Source: Sutcliffiella horikoshii DSM 8719 (GTDB lineage Bacteria > Bacillota > Bacilli > Bacillales > Bacillaceae_I). Taken from it: a DNA stretch of 64,000 nt. The translations under genes and the position numbers were made by a program. The DNA is taken from positions 186,001 to 250,000 of the forward strand of contig LQXN01000063.1 in assembly GCA_001648575.1 (NCBI GenBank), given 5' to 3'. How positions within the stretch are numbered: the stretch's first letter is position 1; each line of letters starts with the position of its first letter. The notes below the pieces were generated by a model. That model made no database searches. It saw only the letters and a list, made by a program, of their open reading frames with translations, and was not told the origin of the DNA. This document shows positions 41,501 to 49,897 of this stretch, piece after piece.

Positions 41501-42607
41501 TTATTTGATTAAATCGCCTTGATCAGAAGAAACTTCCACTTCACCGGATTTAATCAATTCAAAGATTTCATTTACTTTAGTAGTTGTCTCATCACTAAGG
41601 TTTGGATTTTCTTCAGGAAGTCCAACTCCGTCGTTTGTCGCATCAAATGTAAGAGTTTCTCCACCAGGGAACTCGCCATCGATTTCTGCTTTGATCATGT
41701 CAGCAGCTGCGGTGTCGATTTTCTTGACTGCAGAAGTCAGGATAACAGAATCTCCATTGTCCATTTTACCTTCTTCATATTGGTCAACGTCAACGCCGAC
41801 CATCCATACATCATCTCCGCCTCCAACACGTGTTTTAGCTTCGTTGATTGCCCCAACTCCAACTCCACCCGCTGCTGCGAAAATAACATTTACTCCACGA
41901 TCGAACATTGCTGCAGCAATTTGTTGTCCAGCTGCTACATCGTCAAAAGTACCTTGGTATACAACGTTTTCTGCTTTGATGCTTACATTTGTGTCAAGGT
42001 TTTCATTTGCATATGCAATACCTTGTTGGAAGCCCCAGTTGAATTTTTGAACCGGAGGAATTTCCATACCACCGATGAATCCAGCTTCGCCCTCTTTTAA
42101 TTCTAAAGCTGTTGCAATACCAGCTAGGAATCCAGCCTCATGCTCAGCAAAGAAAATAGAAACTGTGTTTTCTCCTATTACTGGATTGAAGTCACCATTG
42201 TGTGGAGATCCATCGATCAATACGAATTTAGCATCTTCGAATTGGCTTTGTGCGTTGAATACAGCCGTTTCGAATTTGAAACCTGGTGTTACGATGAATT
42301 TGTAGTCTGCATCATACAGGTTTGTGATCTCTTGCATGTAATCAGCTTCTGTAGTACCTGCAGGCTTTAAGTATTTCTCTTTAATCCCTAATTCTTCTTT
42401 AGCTTGTAAAATCCCGTTCCATGTACCTTCATTAAAAGATTTGTCATCAATCGTACCAGCGTCCGTTACCATTCCGACTAACATGCCAGAACCGCTGTTA
42501 TCGCCTGATGCAGATTCAGAACCGCCCTTATTGTCTGTTCCGCAACCTACCAAAAAGATCATCGTTGTTAAAACAGTGATGATCGTTGCAATTAATCCCT
42601 TTTTCAT
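41501..42607 (-). CDS. nupN: BmpA-family nucleoside-binding lipoprotein NupN
   Basis: A 368-residue solute-binding lipoprotein. Signal peptide and lipobox: TVLTTMIFLVGCG (Cys ~22), then a Gly/Ser-rich linker and MLVGMVTDAGTIDDKSFNEG, the hallmark opening of BmpA/PnrA purine-nucleoside-binding proteins. First gene of nupNOPQ. Its promoter resembles the BMC promoter in detail. Confidence 0.92.
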   Translation of the reverse strand: MKKGLIATIITVLTTMIFLVGCGTDNKGGSESASGDNSGSGMLVGMVTDAGTIDDKSFNEGTWNGILQAKEELGIKEKYLKPAGTTEADYMQEITNLYDADYKFIVTPGFKFETAVFNAQSQFEDAKFVLIDGSPHNGDFNPVIGENTVSIFFAEHEAGFLAGIATALELKEGEAGFIGGMEIPPVQKFNWGFQQGIAYANENLDTNVSIKAENVVYQGTFDDVAAGQQIAAAMFDRGVNVIFAAAGGVGVGAINEAKTRVGGGDDVWMVGVDVDQYEEGKMDNGDSVILTSAVKKIDTAAADMIKAEIDGEFPGGETLTFDATNDGVGLPEENPNLSDETTTKVNEIFELIKSGEVEVSSDQGDLIK

Positions 42608-42710
42608 GCCTTAACTCCCCCAAAATTTAAAATTAATAGTAAATTGAAAACCTTTACTATCATTACTATATTCGTAAACTTCCAATATTTCAATATATGT
42701 TTTCCAAAGA

Positions 42711-42724
42711 TGAACATATTTTCA
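42711..42724 (-). promoter_or_regulatory. Candidate SorC/DeoR operator in the nup promoter
   Basis: TGAACATATTTTCA (plus strand), palindromic TGAA...TTCA. It shares TGAACATAT with the BMC operator and lies at the same 25-base distance from the shared ACCTAGTAAAAA block. Confidence 0.6.
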
Positions 42725-42728
42725 TGAA

Positions 42729-42757
42729 TAAAATTACCTAGTAAAAAATATTGTCGA
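42729..42757 (-). promoter_or_regulatory. Promoter of nupNOPQ, homologous to the BMC promoter
   Basis: Minus-strand -35 TCGACA (42757-42752) is followed by a spacer containing the same 12-base block (42736-42747, ACCTAGTAAAAA on plus) as the BMC promoter. The -10 is less well conserved (ATTTTA at the matching place). Confidence 0.55.
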
Positions 42758-42780
42758 AAAATTGTTGATAAATACTGGGT

Positions 42781-42794
42781 TTTTAGCGCTTTCA
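42781..42794 (-). promoter_or_regulatory. CcpA cre-like site upstream of the nup promoter
   Basis: TGAAAGCGCTAAAA on the minus strand; core AAAGCGCT is ideal, the last arm is weak. Same relative place as the cre of the BMC promoter (28 versus 31 bases from the -35 box). Confidence 0.5.
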
Positions 42795-42812
42795 TTGGCA
42801 GAAATTACATAA

Positions 42813-42837
42813 AAGGGGTCTGACCCGCTCCCCTTTA
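42813..42837. repeat. Hairpin with GGGGTCTGACCC core
   Basis: AAAGGGG...CCCCTTT around TCTGACCCGCT. The rest of 42608-43000 holds the nup promoter, an AATGCGT...ACGCATT hairpin (about 42844-42872) and no gene. Confidence 0.4.
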
Positions 42838-43000
42838 AAGCGCTAATGCGTCACCAAACCACCCCCACGCATTGATAGGTTCGATGTCTATTTGTAAGCA
42901 GTCCTTTGTTTATTGTATGATAGGGTACATATATAGAGTTATTCCTCTCCTCTTCCTATATAAGGGTGAGTTTATTTTTCATATAAGGACGTGGGTTTGA

Positions 43001-43708
43001 ATGAGAATTAATAAATTTATCAGTGATTCCGGTGTTGCTTCGAGGCGTGGGGCAGATAAATTGATTGAAGAAGGTAGAGTTAAGATTAATGGGAAGGTTG
43101 CCAAGATCGGCGGACAGGTCAACCCCGGAGATGAGGTATTGGTGAACGGCCAGCTCATCCGGATAGCCAGGGACAATGTCTATATTGCTTTGAACAAGCC
43201 GATAGGGATTACTTCTACTACCGAAAAGCACGTTAAAGGCAATATCATCGATCTTGTAAACCATCCTCTGCGCCTGTCCCATATCGGACGCCTGGACAAG
43301 GAATCAGAAGGGCTTATCCTGCTGACCAATGACGGCGACATCATCAATGAAATTTTGCGGCCAGAAAACAAGCATGAGAAAGAATACATCGTCTCTGTCG
43401 ATAAGCCGATCACCCAGGACTTTGTGAAACAAATGTCAGAAGGTGTGAAAATCCTAGGTACCAAGACCTTTCCATGTGAAGTAGAACAACTGTCAAAATT
43501 CGATTTCAAAATCATTTTGACTCAAGGGCTCAACCGACAGATCCGCCGTATGTGTGCGGAACTTGGATATGAGGTACTGCGCCTGCAGCGGACCCGGATC
43601 ATGAATATCGAGCTCGGCAACCTGCCTATGGGCCAGTGGCGGGATCTAAGCAAAAAGGAAAAGCGCCAGCTATTTTCAGAATTGAATTACGAACCTAAAG
43701 AATGGTAA
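43001..43708 (+). CDS. rluF: 23S rRNA pseudouridine synthase, RluF type
   Basis: A 235-residue RsuA/RluB/E/F-family pseudouridine synthase. The N-terminal S4 RNA-binding domain is [20 protein letters not shown] to about residue 60; the catalytic Asp is in [28 protein letters not shown] is also conserved. RluF acts on U2604 of 23S rRNA in E. coli. The ATG is weakly served (AAGGACGTGGG). Single gene followed by a strong terminator. Confidence 0.88.
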   Translation: MRINKFISDSGVASRRGADKLIEEGRVKINGKVAKIGGQVNPGDEVLVNGQLIRIARDNVYIALNKPIGITSTTEKHVKGNIIDLVNHPLRLSHIGRLDKESEGLILLTNDGDIINEILRPENKHEKEYIVSVDKPITQDFVKQMSEGVKILGTKTFPCEVEQLSKFDFKIILTQGLNRQIRRMCAELGYEVLRLQRTRIMNIELGNLPMGQWRDLSKKEKRQLFSELNYEPKEW

Positions 43709-43714
43709 GAATAA

Positions 43715-43765
43715 ACGCCTGTCCCCGTTGTCCATAAATTGGCTTGGGGGACAGGCGTTTTTATT
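43715..43765 (+). terminator. Terminator after rluF
   Basis: ACGCCTGTCCCC (43715-43726) pairs with GGGGACAGGCGT (43747-43758), then TTTTTATT. Confidence 0.9.
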
Positions 43766-43858
43766 ATTGTATTTTGAAACCATTACTGTATAATTGTTCC
43801 GAATCACGAATTATTATACTTTAAAATAAATTTAGTTTTGATATATAGGGAGGTTGCT

Positions 43859-44971
43859 ATGACTAACGCAATTATTCAGTTCAAAGATGTTCGCAAGCAG
43901 TTCGACAACGATCCTGCTGTACTTAATGATGTCAGCTTCGAAATTGAACGGGGAAAATTTTACACCCTGCTTGGTCCTTCCGGTTGCGGGAAGACTACGA
44001 TTCTCAGGCTGATTGCCGGGTTTACCGAAACATCTGCCGGTGACATTTATTTTAACGGCAAAAAAATGAACGATGTACCTGCCAACAAACGTCAGGTGAA
44101 CACCGTTTTTCAGGACTACGCTCTATTTCCTCACCTGAATGTATTTGAAAATGTAGCATTCGGGCTGAAAATAAAAAAAATGAAAAAAGCTGATATTGAA
44201 AAGAAAGTTACCGAAGCGCTGAGCTTTGTGAATCTCGAAGGCTTTGAATCTCGTGAAATCCGGGAAATGTCCGGCGGTCAGCGCCAGCGTGTCGCGATTG
44301 CGCGTGCCATCGTTAATGAACCGGAAGTAATTCTGCTAGATGAACCTCTATCAGCACTGGACCTGAAACTGCGCACGGAAATGCAGTATGAATTAAGGGA
44401 GCTTCAGCAACGCCTTGGCATCACCTTCATTTTTGTCACCCATGACCAGGAAGAGGCGCTTGCGATGTCAGATGAGATCTTCGTCCTTAATGAAGGGAAA
44501 ATCATTCAAAGCGGAACCCCGACAGATATTTATGATGAGCCGATCAACCGCTTTGTAGCAGACTTTATCGGTGAATCCAATATTGTCGAAGGCCGGATGA
44601 TCAAAGATTTCCTTGTGGAATTTGCCGGAAAACAATTTGAATGTGTGGACAAAGGGTTAAAGGACGATGAGAAGGTGGATATTGTCATCCGACCTGAGGA
44701 CCTTGCCATCACTACTCCAGATGAAGGGAAATTGCAGGTGCGAGTGGATTCTCAATTGTTCCGTGGTGTTCATTATGAGATAAGCAGCTATGACCAAGAG
44801 GGGAATGAGTGGCTGGTTCACTCAACCAAGAAAGCGACTGTCGGGGACCAGATCGGTTTATTCTTTGATCCAGAAGCCATCCATGTCATGCGCCTTGGGG
44901 AATCGGAAGAAGATTTTGACAGACGACTTGAAGGCTATTCACATGCAAGTGGAGAGAGCCATGGAAAATAG
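43859..44971 (+). CDS. potA: Spermidine/putrescine ABC importer ATPase
   Basis: About 370 residues. ABC ATPase with Walker [10 protein letters not shown], signature [14 protein letters not shown] and Walker [14 protein letters not shown]-loop [11 protein letters not shown]. The C-terminal ~110 residues form the TOBE-type regulatory domain of PotA. ATG at 43859 was chosen over the outer start because GGGAGG precedes it. First gene of the potABCD operon; overlaps potB by 11 bases. Confidence 0.92.
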   Translation: MTNAIIQFKDVRKQFDNDPAVLNDVSFEIERGKFYTLLGPSGCGKTTILRLIAGFTETSAGDIYFNGKKMNDVPANKRQVNTVFQDYALFPHLNVFENVAFGLKIKKMKKADIEKKVTEALSFVNLEGFESREIREMSGGQRQRVAIARAIVNEPEVILLDEPLSALDLKLRTEMQYELRELQQRLGITFIFVTHDQEEALAMSDEIFVLNEGKIIQSGTPTDIYDEPINRFVADFIGESNIVEGRMIKDFLVEFAGKQFECVDKGLKDDEKVDIVIRPEDLAITTPDEGKLQVRVDSQLFRGVHYEISSYDQEGNEWLVHSTKKATVGDQIGLFFDPEAIHVMRLGESEEDFDRRLEGYSHASGESHGK

Positions 44972-45764
44972 ACTCACGAAAAACCTTTATTTTATTCCTT
45001 ATGCTCTTTGGATTGCGCTGTTCGTCATAGCCCCGATCTTGCTTGTACTCTATTATTCTTTTTTCAATATTGAGGGCAATCTATCATTAGAGAACTATCA
45101 GAAATTCTTTACACCTGTCTATTTGAAAATGACGCTGAGTTCATTTTGGTATGCATTTTTAATTACAGCCATCACACTTCTGATTGCCTACCCGACGGCA
45201 TTACTATTAACACGGACCCGTCATAAGTATCTGTGGCTGTTGTTGCTGATTGTCCCGAGCTGGATCAATCTGTTGCTGAAAGCCTATGCTTTCTTGGGGA
45301 TATTCGGCACATATGGAGTTGCCAACAGTTTCTTGGAAGTGATCGGAATCGGCTCCACGCAAATATTATTCACGGACTTTAGCTTTGTGTTCGTTTCGGT
45401 CTATATATTTATTCCGTTTATGATCTTGCCGATATTCAACGCCTTGAATGAATTGAATCCGACTCTGATTGATGCCGCAAATGACCTTGGGGCATCCCGA
45501 TTGACCACCTTTTGGAGGGTGACACTTCCCCTTACCATGGACGGGGTCAAGGTCGGATGTCAGATTGTCTTTATTCCGGCACTATCTTTATTCATGCTTA
45601 CGAGATTAATAGCCGGGAACCGCGTCATCACCCTCGGTACAGCAATTGAACAGCATTTCCTTGTGACCCAGGACTGGGGTATGGGATCGACAATTGCAGT
45701 GTTTTTGATCATCATCATGTTCCTTTTCATGAAATTGACAAGCAGCAGAAAGCGAGGAATCTAA
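44961..45764 (+). CDS. potB: Spermidine/putrescine ABC importer permease PotB
   Basis: About 267 residues with six membrane helices (starting [20 protein letters not shown]) and the EAA loop [23 protein letters not shown] at 44961 follows GGAGAG; the longer open frame upstream belongs to potA in another frame. Forms the channel with PotC. Confidence 0.9.
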   Translation: MENRLTKNLYFIPYALWIALFVIAPILLVLYYSFFNIEGNLSLENYQKFFTPVYLKMTLSSFWYAFLITAITLLIAYPTALLLTRTRHKYLWLLLLIVPSWINLLLKAYAFLGIFGTYGVANSFLEVIGIGSTQILFTDFSFVFVSVYIFIPFMILPIFNALNELNPTLIDAANDLGASRLTTFWRVTLPLTMDGVKVGCQIVFIPALSLFMLTRLIAGNRVITLGTAIEQHFLVTQDWGMGSTIAVFLIIIMFLFMKLTSSRKRGI

Positions 45765-45765
45765 C

Positions 45766-46572
45766 ATGGGTAATAGAAAAACAACTCCGTTATCAACGTT
45801 ATTTCTCGTTTTGATTTTTGCCATTCTATATTTGCCGATTTTCTTTCTTGTCTTCTATTCATTTAACAGCGGGGGAACGATGTATGACTTTGAAAGTTTT
45901 ACACTTGAGTGGTACAGGGAGCTTTTCGATGACACGCGACTGCTTATTATTGTACTGAACACGCTACTGATCGCCCTGCTTTCGGCATTGATTTCAACCG
46001 TGATCGGTGTCATGGGAGCAATTGCTATTTATTCTTTTAAAAATAGAAGAACAAAAAACACCTTATTATCTTTAAATAACGTTTTGATTGTCAGCCCGGA
46101 TGTCATCATCGGTGCGTCCTTTCTGATCCTGTTTACAATGGCAGGGATTAAGCTTGGCATGTATTCCGTCCTTCTTTCCCATATTGCCTTCTGTGTACCG
46201 ATTGTTGTATTGATGGTATTGCCGAAGCTTTTGGAAATGAGCCCTACATTGATAGATGCGGCACATGATTTGGGGGCAAGCCGCTGGGATGTCATGAGAA
46301 AAGTTATCCTGCCATATATCACTCCTGGTATTTTTGCCGGATTCTTTATGGCACTAACGTATTCCTTAGATGATTTTGCTGTCACTTTCTTTGTGACAGG
46401 GAATGGATTCACGACACTATCTGTTGAGATTTACTCGCTTGCCCGCCGTGGAATCGCCTTGAACATCAACGCCCTTTCCACCCTCCTGTTCCTGTTTACC
46501 ATCGTGCTTGTGGTTGTTTATTACTTCATCACCGTACGCAATAAACCTAATGGAATGGGGGTTAGACGATGA
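45766..46572 (+). CDS. potC: Spermidine/putrescine ABC importer permease PotC
   Basis: A 268-residue permease with six helices and EAA loop TLIDAAHDLGASRWDVMRKV. The ATG follows GAGGA and comes one base after the potB stop. Overlaps potD by four bases (ATGA). Confidence 0.9.
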   Translation: MGNRKTTPLSTLFLVLIFAILYLPIFFLVFYSFNSGGTMYDFESFTLEWYRELFDDTRLLIIVLNTLLIALLSALISTVIGVMGAIAIYSFKNRRTKNTLLSLNNVLIVSPDVIIGASFLILFTMAGIKLGMYSVLLSHIAFCVPIVVLMVLPKLLEMSPTLIDAAHDLGASRWDVMRKVILPYITPGIFAGFFMALTYSLDDFAVTFFVTGNGFTTLSVEIYSLARRGIALNINALSTLLFLFTIVLVVVYYFITVRNKPNGMGVRR

Positions 46573-47642
46573 AAAAGCTCGTTCAGTTTTTCCTCGCCGT
46601 TGTCGTTGCCTCGTCCGTACTCTGGTATGCCATCACCGAGCTGAACTCTTCCCAAGGGTACTCAGGCGGCAACACCCTGACCATCTACAACTGGGGTGAT
46701 TACATCAATATGGATGTAGTCAGACAGTTTGAAGAGGAAACGGGTGTGAAGGTGATTTATGAAACCTTCGACTCCAATGAAGCGATGAAAACGAAAATTG
46801 AACAAGGTGGAACGACCTATGATATCGCCGTTCCATCTGAATATATGATTGATAAAATGATCCAAGAGGACCTGCTCATCCCGCTTGATCATTCCAAACT
46901 TCCGAATCTCGGAAATATTGATGAGCGTTTTATGGATCTTCCTTTTGATCCCGAAAATAAATACTCCATCCCTTATTTCTGGGGGACGGTCGGAATTGTC
47001 TACAACCCTTCCATGATTGGAGGAAAAGAGATCACTAGCTGGAACGACCTTTGGGATGAAGATCTAAGAAATGAGATCCTCCTGATTGACGGTGCCCGCG
47101 AAGTGATGGGAATGGGGCTTAACAGTCTAGGCTATTCCCTCAATGATACAAATAAAGAGCATCTGCTTGAGGCTAAAAGAAAGCTGGATACCCTGACGCC
47201 TAATATTAAGGCGGTTGTAGGGGATGAAAGCCGCATGCTGCTTGAGAACGAAGAAGCGGCAATCGGACTTGTCTGGTCCGGGGTTGCAGCTGAGCTGATG
47301 TGGGAAAATGAGGACCTAGAATATGTTGTGCCGATAGAAGGTTCCAATCTATGGTTTGATAACATGGTCATTCCGAAGACGTCCAAAAACGTCGAGGCTG
47401 CTCATCAATTCATCAATTTTATCCTTGATGCAGAGGTTGCAGCGGAAAACACCGATTATGTAAGCTATTCCACTCCGAATAAAGCAGCACTGCCGTTGCT
47501 CGATGAGGAACTGACGGGTGACGAACGCTTCTACCCGCCACCTGAGCTTACGGAAAAGCTTGAGGTGTATGAGAACCTTGGTAAGCGGAATTTAGCTTAT
47601 TATAATGAATTGTTTTTGGAATTCAAAATGCATAGTAAATGA
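46569..47642 (+). CDS. potD: Spermidine/putrescine-binding protein PotD, membrane-anchored
   Basis: A 357-residue periplasmic-binding-type protein; the mature fold starts at LTIYNWGDYINMDVVRQFEE, and WSGVAAELMWENEDLEYVVP and NFILDAEVAAENTDYVSY are typical of PotD. The N-terminus (KKLVQFFLAVVVASSVLWYA) is hydrophobic but has no lipobox Cys, unlike most Gram-positive binding proteins, so it is likely held by an uncleaved helix or secreted. Last gene of potABCD, followed by a terminator. Confidence 0.9.
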   Translation: MKKLVQFFLAVVVASSVLWYAITELNSSQGYSGGNTLTIYNWGDYINMDVVRQFEEETGVKVIYETFDSNEAMKTKIEQGGTTYDIAVPSEYMIDKMIQEDLLIPLDHSKLPNLGNIDERFMDLPFDPENKYSIPYFWGTVGIVYNPSMIGGKEITSWNDLWDEDLRNEILLIDGAREVMGMGLNSLGYSLNDTNKEHLLEAKRKLDTLTPNIKAVVGDESRMLLENEEAAIGLVWSGVAAELMWENEDLEYVVPIEGSNLWFDNMVIPKTSKNVEAAHQFINFILDAEVAAENTDYVSYSTPNKAALPLLDEELTGDERFYPPPELTEKLEVYENLGKRNLAYYNELFLEFKMHSK

Positions 47643-47645
47643 CCA

Positions 47646-47690
47646 GGAAGGTGCCACCACTCCATTCGGAGAAGGTCGGCACCTTCTTTT
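47646..47690 (+). terminator. Terminator after potD (left of a duplicated hairpin pair)
   Basis: AAGGTGCC (47648-47655) pairs with GGCACCTT (47678-47685); GAAGGT/ACCTTC also forms an inner hairpin; then CTTTT. Confidence 0.75.
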
Positions 47691-47798
47691 ACTATGTTAT
47701 CTGTTGGAACAGATGAATTCCGCTTCAGGAGTTTCGCTTTCTGCAGGCAGTCCCCTGGCCACTGAAAACCGAATAACTAATCATTTTTAAATTTTCCA

Positions 47799-47925
47799 GC
47801 TGTTGATTGGAGCAATAGGCGAAGACTCCTGCGGGGGGATAGCGACATTCTTGAGACCCCGCAACGGAGTGAGGAGGCTCAAGGTCGCCCCGCGGAAAGC
47901 GCAGCCGTTTGTGGAAATCAACAGC
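47799..47925. repeat. GC-rich dispersed intergenic repeat, copy 4 (with partial copy at 47701-47760)
   Basis: Starts GCTGTTGATTGGAGC and ends GAAATCAACAGC, opposite orientation to copies 2 and 3; contains GGCGAAGACTCCTGCGGGG, GACCCCGCAACGGAGTGAGG and CCGCGGAAAGCGC. A degenerate fragment (CGCTTCAGGAGTTTCGCTTTC) precedes it. Region 47643-48066 has no gene. Confidence 0.8.
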
Positions 47926-48023
47926 GGTATGAAACAGATTACTAAAACAATGTACTTTTTCAGTGGCCTTGGCATGCACCTCGGGGTCTTCCATGTCTTT
48001 TTATTCAGCATTATCTACATACT

Positions 48024-48050
48024 GGCGGAAGGTCCGCACCTTCTTTTTTT
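48024..48050 (+). terminator. Hairpin upstream of the bceR-like gene (right of the pair)
   Basis: GAAGGT (48028-48033) pairs with ACCTTC (48038-48043), then seven Ts. Nearly the same as the inner hairpin at 47671-47690. Confidence 0.65.
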
Positions 48051-48106
48051 CCATTTTTTCCGTTACAATGAAAGGAAATATTTCCTTGAAACGTGTGGTG
48101 TTCCCT

Positions 48107-48805
48107 TTGTTCAAAATTTTTATCATTGAAGATGACCAAACATTGTTTGCTGAGATGGAAGAACGCTTGGAGCAATGGACTTATGATGTATATGGAGTGT
48201 CTGATTTCAATTCTGTCCTGCAGGAATTCACAACAATAGAACCTGACCTTGTCATCATTGATATTCAGCTTCCAAAATATGATGGATTTCACTGGTGCAG
48301 GATGATCCGCAATCATTCCAAGGTCCCCATCATATTCCTTTCCTCCAGGGACCATCCGACTGACATGGTCATGTCCATGCAACTCGGTGCGGATGACTTC
48401 GTTCAAAAGCCGTTCCATTTTGATGTACTTATCGCCAAAATACAAGCTACATTAAGACGTGTCTATAATTACAGTGCAGAAAAAATTCATGCCAAGACCT
48501 GGAATGGAGCCACCATTCATTATGAAAAGAACACGGTGGTGAACCCTGCAGGAACCATTGAGCTAAGTAAAAATGAAATGTTTATTTTGCAATTATTGAT
48601 TGAACATAAAAACACGATCGTCAGCAGGGACGAACTGATAAACCGATTGTGGGACGACAAAAGATTTGTAAGTGATAATACGTTGACCGTTAACGTCAAC
48701 CGGCTTCGCAAGCGCTTGGAGGAAATCGGCCTGGGAAAATACATTGAGACAAAGGTGGGGCAGGGCTATATGGCCTGGGAAGAGGAGACGGTGGTGCATG
48801 ATTAA
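48107..48805 (+). CDS. BceR-like OmpR-family response regulator
   Basis: About 232 residues. Receiver domain: FIIEDDQTLF (acid pocket), VIIDIQLPKYDG (phospho-Asp), IIFLSSRD (Thr/Ser switch) and FVQKPFHFD (Lys). C-terminal winged helix: SKNEMFILQLLIEHKN and NTLTVNVNRLRKRLEEIG. The N-terminus by family should be FKIFIIEDD, giving a TTG at 48107; in-frame GTG (48098) and ATG (48068) exist but none has a good ribosome binding site, so the start is unsure. Pairs with the overlapping sensor kinase and the ABC transporter downstream. Confidence 0.85.
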   Translation: MFKIFIIEDDQTLFAEMEERLEQWTYDVYGVSDFNSVLQEFTTIEPDLVIIDIQLPKYDGFHWCRMIRNHSKVPIIFLSSRDHPTDMVMSMQLGADDFVQKPFHFDVLIAKIQATLRRVYNYSAEKIHAKTWNGATIHYEKNTVVNPAGTIELSKNEMFILQLLIEHKNTIVSRDELINRLWDDKRFVSDNTLTVNVNRLRKRLEEIGLGKYIETKVGQGYMAWEEETVVHD

Positions 48806-49802
48806 GCTCTTTATAAAAGAAAGACGTAGTTGGCTGGCATTCTATGTGGCAATGCAATTGCTGCTTCTTTTCATCGCTTACTTGGATACCTCTATCCGTC
48901 TGACCTCCGTCACTTATTTCACCTTCCTTTCAACAATTGCCTTAGTCGGCTTCCTTTTCCTACGCTATCAAAAAGAAACACCGTTTTACAAGGAACTGAA
49001 GGACTTGGATCCTTCCATGGATTTATCAGAGATCGTGCAGGCAAATCAGCCATTTGAAGAATTATCCCTAACTGCACTGACCAATCATGCTCTACACCAG
49101 AAACGCCAGCAAGCCCATAATCTGAATGAGCTGGAACTTGAGAAGGAAGAGATGCTTGCCTGGATTCATGAAGTGAAGACCCCACTGACGGCAATGAAAC
49201 TGATGATAGACCGGCTAGAGGACACAAAAATGAAAAAGCAGCTTACTTATGAGTGGTTGCGCATTCATCTCTTACTCGACCAGCAGCTGCATCAGCGCAG
49301 AATCTCTTCTATGGAAAATGATTTATATATGGAAAAAGTAGATATGGAGGCACTCATATATGGAGAAATCAAAACACTACAATCATGGTGCATTCAAAAA
49401 GGGATAGGGTTTGACGTGGAATTAACGGAAAAGGTCATTTTGAGTGACAGCAAGTGGCTTTCCTTCATCATTAGGCAACTCCTTTCCAATGCTGTCAAGT
49501 ACAGTGATTCTGGGGATATTAAAGTGAAAAGCTTCCTTGTTGATGATGCCATAAAATTATCCATCACAGATGATGGTCAAGGTATAAGCAACCGTGATTT
49601 GCCGAGAATATTCGATAAAGGGTTCACTTCCACCACCAATCACTATAATCAGTCGGCAAGTGGGATGGGGTTGTTTTTAGCCAAAAGGGCTGCTGATGCA
49701 CTCAACATAACCATCGAAGTTGAGTCAGCCCCATCTAAAGGCTCCACCTTCGCCCTCACCTTCTCCAAAAACAATCGATTCGTAGACGTTTGGAGCATGT
49801 GA
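48798..49802 (+). CDS. BceS-like intramembrane-sensing histidine kinase
   Basis: A 334-residue kinase with two N-terminal helices (AFYVAMQLLLLFIAYLD and YFTFLSTIALVGFLFL) and almost no extracellular loop, the mark of intramembrane-sensing kinases. H-box: MLAWIHEVKTPLTAMKLM; ATP site: LSFIIRQLLSNAVKYSD (N box), ITDDGQGI (G1) and ASGMGLFLAKRA (G2). ATG at 48798 overlaps the regulator stop by eight bases. In Bce systems the kinase listens to the flux of the BceAB transporter. Confidence 0.9.
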   Translation: MIKLFIKERRSWLAFYVAMQLLLLFIAYLDTSIRLTSVTYFTFLSTIALVGFLFLRYQKETPFYKELKDLDPSMDLSEIVQANQPFEELSLTALTNHALHQKRQQAHNLNELELEKEEMLAWIHEVKTPLTAMKLMIDRLEDTKMKKQLTYEWLRIHLLLDQQLHQRRISSMENDLYMEKVDMEALIYGEIKTLQSWCIQKGIGFDVELTEKVILSDSKWLSFIIRQLLSNAVKYSDSGDIKVKSFLVDDAIKLSITDDGQGISNRDLPRIFDKGFTSTTNHYNQSASGMGLFLAKRAADALNITIEVESAPSKGSTFALTFSKNNRFVDVWSM

Positions 49803-49813
49803 CAAAACTGTCA
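49800..49813 (+). promoter_or_regulatory. BceR-type operator upstream of the transporter genes
   Basis: TGACA-AAAC-TGTCA fits the known BceR binding pattern TNACA-N4-TGTNA perfectly. It overlaps the kinase stop codon, about 60 bases upstream of a TATACT -10 box (49867-49872) that lacks a good -35, as expected for an activated promoter. Confidence 0.75.
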
Positions 49814-49897
49814 CACGCTTTTTCATTTTGTTAGGTGAATCGAAGGAAAGGAAAAAGTCTCCGTACTATACTGGTGTTAGAAAAGGAGAGTGAACGC

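Noticed and set aside
44790-44960. Upstream extension of the potB frame
   Set aside because: It overlaps potA in another frame and has no family match; ATG at 44961 after GGAGAG gives the normal PotB start.
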